Translations under genes and position numbers: made by a program
Part shown: positions 24,570-34,189 of the stretch, piece after piece
How the letters are laid out: each line of letters begins with the position of its first letter
Position numbering within the stretch: the first letter of the stretch is position 1
Notes under the pieces: model-generated
What the model was told of the DNA's origin: nothing
Seen by the model: only the letters and a program-made list of their open reading frames with translations
The model's database searches: none
Origin: Bacillota bacterium
Lineage (GTDB): Bacteria > Bacillota > Clostridia > Christensenellales > SZUA-584
DNA: 64,000 bases
Direction of reading: 5' to 3'
NCBI GenBank assembly: GCA_023410595.1
Contig: JAEYPO010000001.1
Coordinates: forward strand, 248,001 to 312,000

Positions 24570-26072
24570 ATGAAAAAGATAAGCAAAAAACTATTCAACA
24601 GCATAAAAACCAGAGTTATAGTATTTTTTCTGCTGACGACGATACTTACAAGCGTTACAAGCACTCTTATTCTCGGCCTCTCTAGCAATACCATAGAGAA
24701 GATGGACGATATGTTTTCCGCAAACGTCGAACTCGAAGAGTTTTTAGGCGATATGCACAAAGTAAATACTCAGCTTACGAATTATCTCGTTACTGACGAT
24801 TCGGACAGCCTTATTAATTATTATATGTACAGAGACGTGTTTACAGAAAAAGCGAAAAAACTGTTTGACGAATCGCACGGTATCTATAATCAGGACGACC
24901 TCATATACAAAGACATTGCCTATATGGTGAAATCGTTTGCCGAGGAAACGGATAAGGCGGCGGAAGCAAAGGGCATAAACGACGCGGATGAATATATAAC
25001 AAGGTATGCGGAGGCCAACAAGATAACCGGGTATATACAGACATGGGCGGACAAGCTCAACTTAAGCATACTTGACGTGAATACGGCACAATACTTAAGC
25101 ATGTCGGAAGACCTTAATAACCTGCGCACGGCAAACATCGTGCTGCTGTTGTCTGCCATTGGGCTTAATGTAATGGTAATATCATACCTTGCGTATAACA
25201 TGACAAAGCCGATAATAAAACTCGCGCATTCCGCGGAAGAAATGTCAAAGGGCAACTTCGACGCAGACGATGTTGAAGTGCATTCCGAAGATGAATTAAG
25301 CGTCATGGCGAACGCGTTCAATACTATGAAGCACAGCATAAGGAAGTACATAGACGAGCTTCATAACAAAGCCGATACCGAATCTATGCTGCTCGAACAG
25401 CAGATAGAAAACTTGAAAATTCATTCGCTGCTGGCCGACGCGGAGATGAAAGCGCTGCAGATGCAGATAAACCCGCATTTTCTGTTCAATACATTAAACG
25501 CGGGCGTACAGCTCGCGACGTTGGAGGGTGCGGAAAGAACGTCAAATTTTTTGGATGATATTGCGAAGATTTTCCGGTATAATGTAAAGAGCCTAGACAG
25601 AAAAGTAAAGATAAAGGATGAGATTGATACTGTCCGGGCGTACAGCAACCTGTTCCACGTCCGCTTCGGAGACATCATCAGATTCGATTACAATATAGAC
25701 TGCAGCCTTTTGGATATAGACGTGCCGCCGCTTATTATTCAGCCGCTTGTGGAGAACGCGGCTATTCACGGCATAGGTGAGAAGGAAACGGGCGGAGAGA
25801 TATATATTTCTCTTGAAAGGGGAGAAAAGAGCGTATACATAAGCGTTCAGGACAACGGGGTAGGCATGAGTGAGGATACGGTGCAAAAGATACTCGGATG
25901 TCATAGATTCGAGAGCGAGAAATCGGGACATACCACAGGCATAGGCCTGTATAACGTGGTGCAGAGGTTAAGGTTATTCTTTGACTGCGAAGACGTGATA
26001 GCGGTGGAAAGCGAGCCGGGCAAGGGAACTAAAGTAACGCTGGTGATTCCTCTCCCTAACATGGCAAACTGA
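24570..26072 (+). CDS. Sensor histidine kinase, YesM/LytS family
   Basis: A 500-residue membrane kinase. TM1 is at about 13-36, the extracellular sensor at 37-188, TM2 at about 189-210, followed by HAMP (MTKPIIKLAHSAEEMSKGNF) and a coiled coil. The His_kinase domain contains the phospho-acceptor His in LQMQINPHFLFNTLNAGVQ. The ATPase domain has LVENAAIHGI, DNGVGMSE and GTGIGLYNVVQRL. It would be controlled by the sugar-binding protein encoded just before it and phosphorylate the response regulator that follows. The overall plan is that of kinases governing carbohydrate transporters in Bacillota. It starts 10 bp after the upstream stop. Confidence 0.92.
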   Translation: MKKISKKLFNSIKTRVIVFFLLTTILTSVTSTLILGLSSNTIEKMDDMFSANVELEEFLGDMHKVNTQLTNYLVTDDSDSLINYYMYRDVFTEKAKKLFDESHGIYNQDDLIYKDIAYMVKSFAEETDKAAEAKGINDADEYITRYAEANKITGYIQTWADKLNLSILDVNTAQYLSMSEDLNNLRTANIVLLLSAIGLNVMVISYLAYNMTKPIIKLAHSAEEMSKGNFDADDVEVHSEDELSVMANAFNTMKHSIRKYIDELHNKADTESMLLEQQIENLKIHSLLADAEMKALQMQINPHFLFNTLNAGVQLATLEGAERTSNFLDDIAKIFRYNVKSLDRKVKIKDEIDTVRAYSNLFHVRFGDIIRFDYNIDCSLLDIDVPPLIIQPLVENAAIHGIGEKETGGEIYISLERGEKSVYISVQDNGVGMSEDTVQKILGCHRFESEKSGHTTGIGLYNVVQRLRLFFDCEDVIAVESEPGKGTKVTLVIPLPNMAN

Positions 26073-26093
26073 CAAAGGAGGATGGTGAAAGAT

Positions 26094-27680
26094 ATGTACA
26101 CCCTTATGGTATGCGACGACGAACAGATAGTTATAGAATCTGTCCAGCATATCGTTGAAAAAGAATTCAAGGATATACAGCTTGTCGAGACCGCGAGATC
26201 GGGAAGGGAAGCGATAGAGAAGACAAGGACTATGCGGCCGGACATAATACTTACCGATATTAAGATGCCGGGCATAAGCGGCCTGGAAGCGGTTAAGGAA
26301 ATCAAGAGGATACATAACGACGTCAAATTCGTAATAGTGTCCGTATACGAATATTTCGAATACGCAAAGCAGGCTGTAGAGCTGGGCGTCAGCGAATACC
26401 TCATAAAGCCGGTAAAGAAAGCAAGCCTTGTCGAAACGCTTACGCGCATAGCGCGCCAGCTGGATGATGAAAGAAAAAAATATGACCAGGAGCTGGAAAC
26501 GCGTGAAAAGATAGAAAAGATGATGACTGTCGTCGAACACGGCTTCATATATTCGTTTTTACTCTCTCAGCCGCACAAAACGGATATAGGCAGATATAAG
26601 AAGGAATTCTTCGACATGCAAAACGACTCGGGATACATATTTGTAATGACGTTTAAAAGGAGAGGCGAGCACGACACCGGTAAGCAGCTGGGCGACGCAG
26701 CCCAGAGCCAGAAGTTTTATACGTATTTTAAGGACAGCCTTAAGTATAAGAACAAATGCATTGTAGGGCCGGTTATGCTGGACAGGGTAGTCGTTTATAT
26801 GGCGCAGAGCGTCGACGACCCTTATCAGCAGCGGGTACAAGCCATAGCCTGCCTTGAAGAGATAGTGTATGCGATGGAGAAAAAGTACGATATGGACTTC
26901 AGGGTGGGAATAGGAAAGGTGCACAGCGACCAGGATATAATGACGTCTTATCAGGAAGCGCTCAAGGCGCTGCACTGCAAGGAAGGCGGAAAGATATCGC
27001 ACATAGACGATATAGCGCTGGGCACAAGCGACGATGTGTTCGAGATACTCGCGGTCGAGCATAAGCTCATAGAGTACATAGAAACGGGAGACGTGCAGCG
27101 GTGCCTTACGGAACTGGCGGATATATTCAGGAAATTCCCCGATTTTTTCGAGCAGGAAAGGCTTCGCTACAGCATCGTTGAAATGATGGTCGCCGCGCAC
27201 AGGATAGCCATACAGAATGGTATGGATGATGACAACAGCTTAGAGTACGGCCAATACATAAAGCAGATATTAAGCTGCCGTACAAGGGACGAATTCGAAC
27301 AGATGTGTATTGAAAAGATAAGGCTTATAGCGGGAAAGATAAGCGTTATCAAGAAAAAGGTGATAAGCAACATCATAGACAAGGCAAACAGGATAATCGA
27401 CGAACGGTTCAGCCAGGAACTCACGCTTGACGAAATATCCAAAGAGCTCTATATAAGCCCGCAGTATTTCAGCAGGCTTTATAAGAGCGAGATGGGAATA
27501 AATTTCATTGAAAGGCTTACCGAGGTCAGGATAAAAAACGCGAAAAAACTTATGAAGGAGAGCGAACATAACGTAAAAGAGATATGTTTTATGTCAGGGT
27601 ATAGTGATCCTAATTATTTCAGCAGGTTGTTTAAAAAGCATGAAGGAGTATCCCCGTCGGAGTATCTTAAACAAATCTAA
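26094..27680 (+). CDS. AraC-type response regulator (YesN-like)
   Basis: A response regulator of about 528 residues. The receiver domain starts MYTLMVCDDEQ with phospho-acceptor Asp55 in ILTDIKMPG and the conserved Lys in YLIKPVKK. A long linker domain of about 250 residues follows. The C-terminus holds two helix-turn-helix motifs of the AraC type (LTLDEISKELYISPQYFSRLYKSEMG and VKEICFMSGYSDPNYFSRLFKKHEG). ATG 26094 gives the usual receiver start 12 bp after AAAGGAGG; ATG 26082 and GTG 26085 lie too close to that site. It likely activates the sugar transporter, the XylF-like lipoprotein and the xylose isomerase genes nearby. Confidence 0.92.
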   Translation: MYTLMVCDDEQIVIESVQHIVEKEFKDIQLVETARSGREAIEKTRTMRPDIILTDIKMPGISGLEAVKEIKRIHNDVKFVIVSVYEYFEYAKQAVELGVSEYLIKPVKKASLVETLTRIARQLDDERKKYDQELETREKIEKMMTVVEHGFIYSFLLSQPHKTDIGRYKKEFFDMQNDSGYIFVMTFKRRGEHDTGKQLGDAAQSQKFYTYFKDSLKYKNKCIVGPVMLDRVVVYMAQSVDDPYQQRVQAIACLEEIVYAMEKKYDMDFRVGIGKVHSDQDIMTSYQEALKALHCKEGGKISHIDDIALGTSDDVFEILAVEHKLIEYIETGDVQRCLTELADIFRKFPDFFEQERLRYSIVEMMVAAHRIAIQNGMDDDNSLEYGQYIKQILSCRTRDEFEQMCIEKIRLIAGKISVIKKKVISNIIDKANRIIDERFSQELTLDEISKELYISPQYFSRLYKSEMGINFIERLTEVRIKNAKKLMKESEHNVKEICFMSGYSDPNYFSRLFKKHEGVSPSEYLKQI

Positions 27681-27691
27681 GGAGGTTTGTA

Positions 27692-28735
27692 ATGAAAAGA
27701 ATAGGTGCGCTGCTTTTAACGCTTGCTTTGATTCTTTCGTGCGGCTGCAGTTCGGTTCAGACGTTTAAAAACGACGACGACGAAATTAAAATCGGCTTCA
27801 TATATGAAACCATGACTTTGGAAAGATGGCAAAGAGACCGGGATATTTTTGCTTCTGAAGCGGGCAAATTAGGAGCCGAGGTCATCGTTAAAAACGCCTA
27901 TGAAGACAGCGTACGCCAGGAAGCCTTAGGCATGGAGCTTGTAAACGAAGGCGTAGACGTTCTGGTTATCGTGGCGTACGACAAAGACGCGCTGACCGAC
28001 CTTGTGAAATACGCCCACAACAACAACGTAAAGGTGATAGCGTACGACAGGACGATAAAGAATGCCAATGTCGACCTTTATATCTCGTTCGATAATACCC
28101 GGGTTGGAGAGCTGATGGGTGAATCGGCGGTTAAAACAGTGCCTAAGGGCAATTACCTGATACTCAACGGCACGCAGAGAGACGATAACTCGTTTTACCT
28201 TAACAAAGGGTATTTCAGCAAGCTGGAACCGCTTATCAAAAAAGGCGATATCAACATAGTCGGCGAAACATGGGTCGATCTGTGGCGCGACGAGGGGTCA
28301 TACGACTTTGTAAAGGAAAAGCTTTCGGAAGGCGTTACGTTCGACGCTGTCATAGCCGCCAACGATCAGCTCGCGGAAGGGGCGGTAAGAGCGCTCAGCG
28401 AAAACAGGCTGGCGGGCAAGATATTCGTTTCTGGCCAGGACGCGGAATTGGTGGCGTGCCAGAGGGTAGTGGAAGGTACGCAGAATATGACGGTATACAA
28501 GCCAATTAGCGTGCTCGCGAAAGGCGCCGCCGAATATGCCGTCAAGATGGCCAAGGGCGAAGACATAGGGGAGTGCGGCAAGTTTTCGGACGGCACGTAT
28601 GAGATAAATTACGTCGTGTACGACCCGATACTCGTAACAAAAGAAGACATCATGAACACCGTGATAAAAGACGGGTTCTATACGATGGAACAGGTGTACG
28701 CGAACGTTCCAAGGGACGAATGGCCGCAGCAGTAA
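27692..28735 (+). CDS. Xylose-binding lipoprotein (XylF-like)
   Basis: A 347-residue lipoprotein with a short signal peptide ending in LILSCGCSS and a Peripla_BP_4 domain close to XylF. Typical segments are IGFIYETMTLERWQRDRDIF, VNEGVDVLVIVAYDKDAL, VIAYDRTIKNANVDLYISFDN, NDQLAEGAVRAL and IFVSGQDAELVACQRVVEGTQNMTVYK-like motifs for pentose binding. It has no ATPase or permease of its own nearby, so it may feed the 18.8-22.9 kb transporter or act as a second ligand sensor for the kinase system. AAGGAGG precedes ATG 27692, 11 bp after the regulator stop, and xylose isomerase follows 45 bp later. The gene symbol is left open because several XylF paralogues occur in the window. Confidence 0.88.
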   Translation: MKRIGALLLTLALILSCGCSSVQTFKNDDDEIKIGFIYETMTLERWQRDRDIFASEAGKLGAEVIVKNAYEDSVRQEALGMELVNEGVDVLVIVAYDKDALTDLVKYAHNNNVKVIAYDRTIKNANVDLYISFDNTRVGELMGESAVKTVPKGNYLILNGTQRDDNSFYLNKGYFSKLEPLIKKGDINIVGETWVDLWRDEGSYDFVKEKLSEGVTFDAVIAANDQLAEGAVRALSENRLAGKIFVSGQDAELVACQRVVEGTQNMTVYKPISVLAKGAAEYAVKMAKGEDIGECGKFSDGTYEINYVVYDPILVTKEDIMNTVIKDGFYTMEQVYANVPRDEWPQQ

Positions 28736-28780
28736 ATGCGACAGCCAATTTTATAAATTACTTTTATGAAAGGATGTATT

Positions 28781-30103
28781 ATGAAACAGTATTTTCCTAA
28801 TGTAAAAACCGTAGAGTACACAGAAGACAAGACACGAGAAGGATTGTTTTTCCGCCGGTACAGGCCGGACGCCGTCGTGGGCGGGAAGACGATGAAGGAA
28901 CAGCTCAAGTTCTCAATGGCATACTGGCATACGCTGGGCGGGGGCGGCAAGGATATGTTCGACCTCGACACCGGCACCATCTCACACCCGTGGGCTGGAA
29001 TGACGCCTATGGAAGCAGCAAAGGAGAAGGTTTACGCCGCGTTCGAGTTCATGCAGAAGCTGGGCATAGAATATTTCTGCTTCCATGACAGGGACATAGC
29101 TCCCGAGGGAGATACTCTTGCCGAGACGAACAGGAACCTTGACGAGATAGTAAAGCTCATAAAGAGCATGATGGACGAAACGGGCATAAAGCTCCTTTGG
29201 GGTACGGCCAATATGTTCTCCAACCCCAAGTTTACGCACGGAGCCTCCACAAGCTGCAACGCGGACGTATTCGCATGCGCGGCCGCGCAGGTTAAGAAGG
29301 CGATGGAGATAACAAAGGAGCTCGGCGGAACGAACTATGTGTTCTGGGGTGGCCGCGAGGGCTATGAGACGCTGCTCAATACCGACCTGAAGCTCGAGCT
29401 CGACAACATGGGGCGCTTCATGCATATGGCGGTGGACTACGCCAAAGAAATAGGCTTTGACGGACAGTTCCTCATAGAGCCCAAGCCCAAAGAGCCCACA
29501 AAGCACCAATACGACTTCGACGTAGCGTCCGGGGCTGCGTTCCTTAAAACGTACGGGCTAGATAAGGACTTTAAGTTCAACATAGAAGCTAACCACGCGA
29601 CGCTCGCGGGACATACGTTCCAGCACGAGCTGCGTTATGCAAGGGTAAACGACATGCTCGGCTCTATAGACGCTAACCAGGGCGATATGCTTCTTGGATG
29701 GGATACCGACCAGTTCCCGACCGACCTTTACAACACGACGCTGTGCATGTACGAAGTGCTGATGATGGGCGGATTTGGCAAAGGCGGCCTCAACTTCGAC
29801 GCGAAGGTTAGAAGGAATTCATTTAAGCATGAAGACCTTTTCTATGCGCACGCGGCGGGCATGGACACGTTCGCGAAAGGCCTAGTTACGGCTCAGAAGC
29901 TCTTAGACGACGGCGTGTTCGAAACGTTTATAAAGAACAGGTACGCAAGCTATGAATCGGGCATTGGCAAGGAAATCGTGTCCGGCAAAGCCGACTTTGC
30001 ATCGCTTGAGAAATACGCCGCGGGGCTCGGCAAAATAGAGAACAGCTCCGGACGGCAGGAATACCTTGAGCTGCTGCTCAACGAATATCTGCTCAGCGAC
30101 TGA
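28781..30103 (+). CDS. xylA: Xylose isomerase
   Basis: Cytosolic metal-dependent isomerase converting D-xylose to D-xylulose. About 440 residues, the long (class II) form. Conserved sites are the catalytic His in [29 protein letters not shown], the metal-ligand and substrate-lysine segment [15 protein letters not shown], the ligands in [12 protein letters not shown] and [19 protein letters not shown], and [16 protein letters not shown] 28781 is chosen because AAGGA lies just ahead, inside the longer frame that opens at 28766. No xylulokinase is adjacent; the FGGY kinase at 62 kb is the only kinase candidate in the window. It is the last gene of the sensor/XylF/isomerase group. Confidence 0.96.
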   Translation: MKQYFPNVKTVEYTEDKTREGLFFRRYRPDAVVGGKTMKEQLKFSMAYWHTLGGGGKDMFDLDTGTISHPWAGMTPMEAAKEKVYAAFEFMQKLGIEYFCFHDRDIAPEGDTLAETNRNLDEIVKLIKSMMDETGIKLLWGTANMFSNPKFTHGASTSCNADVFACAAAQVKKAMEITKELGGTNYVFWGGREGYETLLNTDLKLELDNMGRFMHMAVDYAKEIGFDGQFLIEPKPKEPTKHQYDFDVASGAAFLKTYGLDKDFKFNIEANHATLAGHTFQHELRYARVNDMLGSIDANQGDMLLGWDTDQFPTDLYNTTLCMYEVLMMGGFGKGGLNFDAKVRRNSFKHEDLFYAHAAGMDTFAKGLVTAQKLLDDGVFETFIKNRYASYESGIGKEIVSGKADFASLEKYAAGLGKIENSSGRQEYLELLLNEYLLSD

Positions 30104-30615
30104 TTGAATATCTTAACAGTAAATAAATGTTTTAACATTAACAAATGTGGTTATATTATGGGGGACTAACGATAATATGTTGTCCCCCAATTATAACCTG
30201 TTATGCTGCTTGCCACTTCTATTGCCAAACGGGTGAGACCGGGGTCTCTCGGGCGTCTTAGCGGCGCTATAGGGTGATAACATCATTATCACCGGATACA
30301 GCAATAAGCTGCCGTATTGCCTTTGTTGATAGACTTATTTTTTTCACATCATGTTATCTTTACTAAAGCAGCTTTGAAGACATTCTAAATGTACACGTGG
30401 CTTAAATTAGTACGCCCAAAAAGCCGTTATGCTTGATGGGTGTAGATACGGGGCCCCGGCAAGTCGTTAGGCTTGATGGGGTGTAATTCGCATCTTTGTC
30501 AGCCTGATTTGCATGGTTTTGCGTTCATAACATGTGACTTAAGTAATTGCTTTGGCCTTTGTTAACGGCTCTTTACAGTATTTTTATAATTATCGATTAA
30601 GAAGGGGTGTTTGTA
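30104..30615. other. Intergenic region with many hairpins and two palindromic repeats
   Basis: A gene-free 512-bp spacer. A GGGGGAC/GTCCCCC stem (30160-30166 with 30182-30188) follows the isomerase gene. Further stems are GAGACC/GGTCTC (about 30235-30248) and GGTGATAA/TTATCACC (about 30274-30293). Repeat copies 2 and 3 lie at 30414-30484. TATAAT at 30585-30590 could be a -10 box for the chemoreceptor gene, but a matching -35 box is not obvious. Confidence 0.6.
30414..30484 (+). repeat. Palindromic repeat copies 2 and 3, tandem
   Basis: Two units about 40 bp apart. Copy 2 (30414-30444) reads CCC...AAGCCGTTATGCTTGATGGG and copy 3 (30450-30484) reads GGGGCCCC...AAGTCGTTAGGCTTGATGGGG. Each folds as an outer CCCC/GGGG stem and an inner CAAGYC/GGCTTG stem. 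Confidence 0.75.
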
Positions 30616-32517
30616 ATGTCGTCGGAAGAAATTTTAAGCAAACTGGCAAGCTGGGATCTGCAGGAGGATATTGCGGACGGCGAAGGCGCGGCTTTATACA
30701 ACCAGCTTCAGGAGCATTTTACAAAGTTCTTCGCATATTTTGAAAATATATCGCGAATCTCCAGCCAGCTCAATATCGTGGTGCAGGATTTTCTCACCGA
30801 ATCAAGCCAGGTGGAGCAGGTGGCCGTGTTCCTTAAAAAGGGCGCGGATCGACAGACGTTGGACATAGGGCAGTCAAAAAAGCTTGTCGAGGATTTTACC
30901 GAAAAAATAAACGCTATATTCGCCAAATCTAAGGATATCATTTCTCTGGCATACGACATGGAAAAGACAAACCAGAACGTAAGTGATTCGGTAAAGCAGC
31001 TCGTTTCTAACCAGGCCAAGAACGACGAGGCTATACGCGACATAAACGAGGTTATAAAGAATCTTATTAACAAGACGCAGAGAATAAGAGATATAACGAA
31101 CCTTATAAACAGGATATCAAGCGAAACAAACCTATTGGGGCTTAACGCGAAAGTGGAGGCGGTGCACGCCGGAGCGGCCGGCAAGGGGTTCTCGGTCGTC
31201 GCGGACGAGATACAGCGCCTTTCTAGCGAGAGCAAGGAGGCGAGCGTCAACATAAGCGACACTATAAAGAGCGTTACCGACGAGATAAGCCATCTCGAGA
31301 GCGTCGCGTTAAAATCGCAGGACGCGTTTACCGCCCAAAGGGATACCGTAGACGAAGTCAGCAATGTGATAGCCAAAAACAGCGAATTCATAAACACGTA
31401 TATAAGCGAGCAGAAGAGCTTCAACGAATCCATCGCGGCGATAAAGGACGATGAAAACATACTCGCCGACTCGATCTCGAATATCTTCTCATCGGTGAGG
31501 GAAGTGTCCGCTACCGCGCATGAGATATCCAGCCTGACATACAACCAGAACAACTCCATTTCGCTGCTGGGCAAGCTGGACGCGGATTTAAGCGCAGGCG
31601 TAGCTTCCCTTGGAAATGAAAGCAAAGCCATTAAAGTACGTAAGGTAAATGCGCAAAGAAGGAAAATAGCCATGATATTCGATATAGACATAGGCTTTTG
31701 GGACCCTACAAAGAAGGAAGCAATAAAGGCCGCTGAAACATATAACTATGACGTCGAGTTCTTCGCCCCCAAATCGAGAGGGGTAAGCGGAACGAGAGAG
31801 ATGGCATCGTTCCTCGATCGTATCATAGAAGAAAAGTATGACGGGCTTGTGATAAGCCCCATAGACGACGATCTTATTTATCAGCGCCTTAGGCGCCTTA
31901 ACGGCATGGGCACAAAGATAGTGTTTATAAATTCGAAGATAGACAACATAGATTACGTCTCGCTGATACAGACGGAAGGACTTGCGGCGGGCGCGGCGGC
32001 AGCCCGGGTAGTTATAGGCGCTATGGGTAATCAGGGGGAAGTTATCGTCAACACGTGGACGGATACGTATATCTCCGCAATAGATAACCGTAAGAACGGG
32101 TTCATACAGGAGCTCGGAAGAAATACGAATATAACGGTGCACGAAGTGGGGGTAAAGAGCAAGCTGTTTGACAACGAGATAGAGAGGTCGGTAGGGGCGA
32201 TACTGAGCGCGGCACAGGGCGCGCGGTTCATATTCCTCACGAACTGCGAATGGGGCCTTTATGTGGCCGAGTATATTAAAAAGCACCGCAGCGGCATACA
32301 GGTCATTACGATAGACTTTACGAAGGAGATACAGCAGGCTATGAGCGAAGGCCATATACACTACGCTATGGGACAGCGGGCGTATTCGTGGGGAAGCATG
32401 GCGATAGACTTCATTGACAAAAGCTTCTCCGGCAAACAGGTCAATAAGTTCATAGACACGGGCACGTACGAAGTCAACCGGCAGAACATGAACATTTATA
32501 AGAGCATGGTGTTTTAA
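30616..32517 (+). CDS. Soluble chemoreceptor-signalling / sugar-binding fusion protein
   Basis: A protein of about 633 residues with no membrane segment or signal peptide. The N-terminal half is a long coiled coil ending in a methyl-accepting-chemotaxis signalling tip (ETNLLGLNAKVEAVHAGAAG, then GKGFSVVADEIQRLSSESKEA). The C-terminal half, from RRKIAMIFDIDIGFWDPTKK (about 350) to the end, is a Peripla_BP_4/LacI-like sugar-binding fold with YDGLVISPIDDD and VIVNTWTDTYISAIDNRKNGF. In usual receptors the binding domain is outside and ahead of the signalling domain; here it is cytosolic and behind it. ATG 30616 has AAGGGG 8 bp ahead. No other chemotaxis gene is in the window. It would report intracellular sugar to CheA/CheW if those exist. 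Confidence 0.85.
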   Translation: MSSEEILSKLASWDLQEDIADGEGAALYNQLQEHFTKFFAYFENISRISSQLNIVVQDFLTESSQVEQVAVFLKKGADRQTLDIGQSKKLVEDFTEKINAIFAKSKDIISLAYDMEKTNQNVSDSVKQLVSNQAKNDEAIRDINEVIKNLINKTQRIRDITNLINRISSETNLLGLNAKVEAVHAGAAGKGFSVVADEIQRLSSESKEASVNISDTIKSVTDEISHLESVALKSQDAFTAQRDTVDEVSNVIAKNSEFINTYISEQKSFNESIAAIKDDENILADSISNIFSSVREVSATAHEISSLTYNQNNSISLLGKLDADLSAGVASLGNESKAIKVRKVNAQRRKIAMIFDIDIGFWDPTKKEAIKAAETYNYDVEFFAPKSRGVSGTREMASFLDRIIEEKYDGLVISPIDDDLIYQRLRRLNGMGTKIVFINSKIDNIDYVSLIQTEGLAAGAAAARVVIGAMGNQGEVIVNTWTDTYISAIDNRKNGFIQELGRNTNITVHEVGVKSKLFDNEIERSVGAILSAAQGARFIFLTNCEWGLYVAEYIKKHRSGIQVITIDFTKEIQQAMSEGHIHYAMGQRAYSWGSMAIDFIDKSFSGKQVNKFIDTGTYEVNRQNMNIYKSMVF

Positions 32518-32872
32518 CGCATAACGATTGCGACTATATGGTCTACTGAATTTTGGCCGTATCAATCCAGCCGTATGAGCGAAAGCCGGGGCTGGATTTT
32601 TTGTACGCTTTTTCACCCATATGTCCGGTTATAATAAAGCCTGATGCTTTGAGAAAAACCGTTTACAGAACGTTTGTTCCGGTATATAATTTATATATCG
32701 AGACATAGGCATCGCTATTAATACACAATAAAAACGACAACTTGTAGAGAACGCCCCTGCCGTGTGCCCCGTAGGGGTATGTCGTTCCGGTTACTTAGAT
32801 AGCATTTGTTTATTGTGGTGCAGACAGCGCATGATGATTCAGAGCGTAAGGACCGTAAGGAGCGTAAAGCGT
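32518..32872. other. Gene-free spacer with terminator
   Basis: A 355-bp spacer. Its left part holds the chemoreceptor terminator (32564-32602). A small CCCCT/AGGGG stem lies at about 32754-32779. Nothing else is recognised. Confidence 0.5.
32564..32602 (+). terminator. Terminator after chemoreceptor fusion gene
   Basis: AATCCAGCC (32564-32572) pairs with GGCTGGATT (32590-32598), followed by a T-run. It has standard Rho-independent form. Confidence 0.8.
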
Positions 32873-34189
32873 ATGGACCTGTTCGGGAAATTAAGGATTC
32901 TCACAGACGCGGCGAAGTATGACGTCGCCTGCACGTCGAGCGGAGTGGATAAGAAGGCGACGCCCGGCGGCGTCGGAAGCGCCGCGTCGTTTGGCATCTG
33001 CCACAGCTTCGCGGGCGACGGGCGGTGCATATCGCTGCTTAAGGTGCTTATGACTAACGCGTGCGCTTACGACTGCGCGTACTGCGTAAACAAGCGCTCC
33101 AACGATACGCCGCGCGCTACGTTTGAACCGCGCGAGCTCGCGGAGCTCACGATAGGCTTTTATCGCCGCAATTACATAGAGGGGCTGTTCTTAAGCTCCG
33201 CGGTACTTAAAAGCCCCGACCTCACAGTTGAGCGCATGATAGAGACGCTGCGGCTGCTGCGCGAGGAATACCGCTTTTGCGGCTACATACACGCAAAATC
33301 CATACCCGGCGCGGATAAAGCGCTAATCGCACGGCTGGGCACGCTCGCCGACCGCATGAGCGTCAACATAGAGCTGCCCTCACAGGAGAGCCTTGAGCTG
33401 CTCGCGCCCCAAAAGACTAAACAGTCGATACTTAAGCCCATGCGTTTCATAAGCGAGCGCATAGAGCAGAGCTCAAAAGAGCTCGTGCGCTATAATAGCG
33501 CTCCAAGATTCGCTCCGGCGGGGCAGAGCACGCAGATGATAGTGGGCGCGTCGGGCGAGAACGATTTAAAGATACTGAGCCTGACGGAAGGGCTTTATAA
33601 CAACTACAAGCTCAAGCGCGTGTTTTTCTCCGCTTATATACCGACGGTGGAAAGCTCGCTGCTGCCTACGCCGGATACTAAGCCTCCGCTGCTGCGCGAG
33701 CACCGGCTGTATCAGGCGGACTGGCTGCTTCGGTTTTACGGTTTTTCCGCTTCCGAGCTGCTGGATGATGCACACCCCAATTTTAACCAATATCTCGACC
33801 CGAAATGCAGCTGGGCGCTGCACAACCCCGAACACTTCCCCGTTGAGGTAAACCGCGCACCATACAGGACGCTGCTGCGCGTGCCGGGCATAGGTGTGCG
33901 CAGCGCGCAGCGTATAATGACCGCCCGCCGTACGGGCAGCCTCGACTTCGCCGGGCTTAAAAAGCTGGGCGTCGTGCTCAAGCGAGCGCAGTATTTCATC
34001 ACATGCTCGGGCAAGCGTCCTAACAGCCTTGACACGGCTCAGGACGCGCTGCTTTGCGCGCTGCTGTCCGAGCAGGCGCGCGGCAGAATGGAGCAGACTA
34101 TTATGGGCATGCCAAGACAGCTTTCGCTGTTCGAGCATCCTGCTCTTGCACAGGAGGAGTTTCGCAAATGTCTGAGCGGCGAGCTTTGA
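32873..34189 (+). CDS. Radical SAM DNA modification/repair protein (TIGR03916 type)
   Basis: A radical S-adenosylmethionine enzyme of about 438 residues. The cluster-binding motif C-x3-C-x2-C is seen in TNACAYDCAYCVNK. The N-terminus MDLFGKLRILTDAAKYDVACTSSG is typical of this family. The C-terminal part has a helix-hairpin-helix (YRTLLRVPGIGVRSAQRIMTARR) for DNA binding. Proteins of this type pair with the next gene's family, sometimes fused to uracil-DNA glycosylase, and are predicted to act in DNA repair or modification; the reaction is unknown. ATG 32873 has AAGGAG ahead; longer in-frame starts lack family similarity. It overlaps the next gene by 22 bp. Confidence 0.9.
   Translation: MDLFGKLRILTDAAKYDVACTSSGVDKKATPGGVGSAASFGICHSFAGDGRCISLLKVLMTNACAYDCAYCVNKRSNDTPRATFEPRELAELTIGFYRRNYIEGLFLSSAVLKSPDLTVERMIETLRLLREEYRFCGYIHAKSIPGADKALIARLGTLADRMSVNIELPSQESLELLAPQKTKQSILKPMRFISERIEQSSKELVRYNSAPRFAPAGQSTQMIVGASGENDLKILSLTEGLYNNYKLKRVFFSAYIPTVESSLLPTPDTKPPLLREHRLYQADWLLRFYGFSASELLDDAHPNFNQYLDPKCSWALHNPEHFPVEVNRAPYRTLLRVPGIGVRSAQRIMTARRTGSLDFAGLKKLGVVLKRAQYFITCSGKRPNSLDTAQDALLCALLSEQARGRMEQTIMGMPRQLSLFEHPALAQEEFRKCLSGEL

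Noticed and set aside
31588..32616. A 342-codon open frame on the minus strand
   Set aside because: Opposite the chemoreceptor fusion gene, with no recognisable domain and no convincing start; a shadow frame.
34054..34167. Longer N-terminus for the DNA-metabolism partner gene
   Set aside because: These codons overlap the end of the radical SAM gene and lack a ribosome site, whereas ATG 34168 has a strong one.
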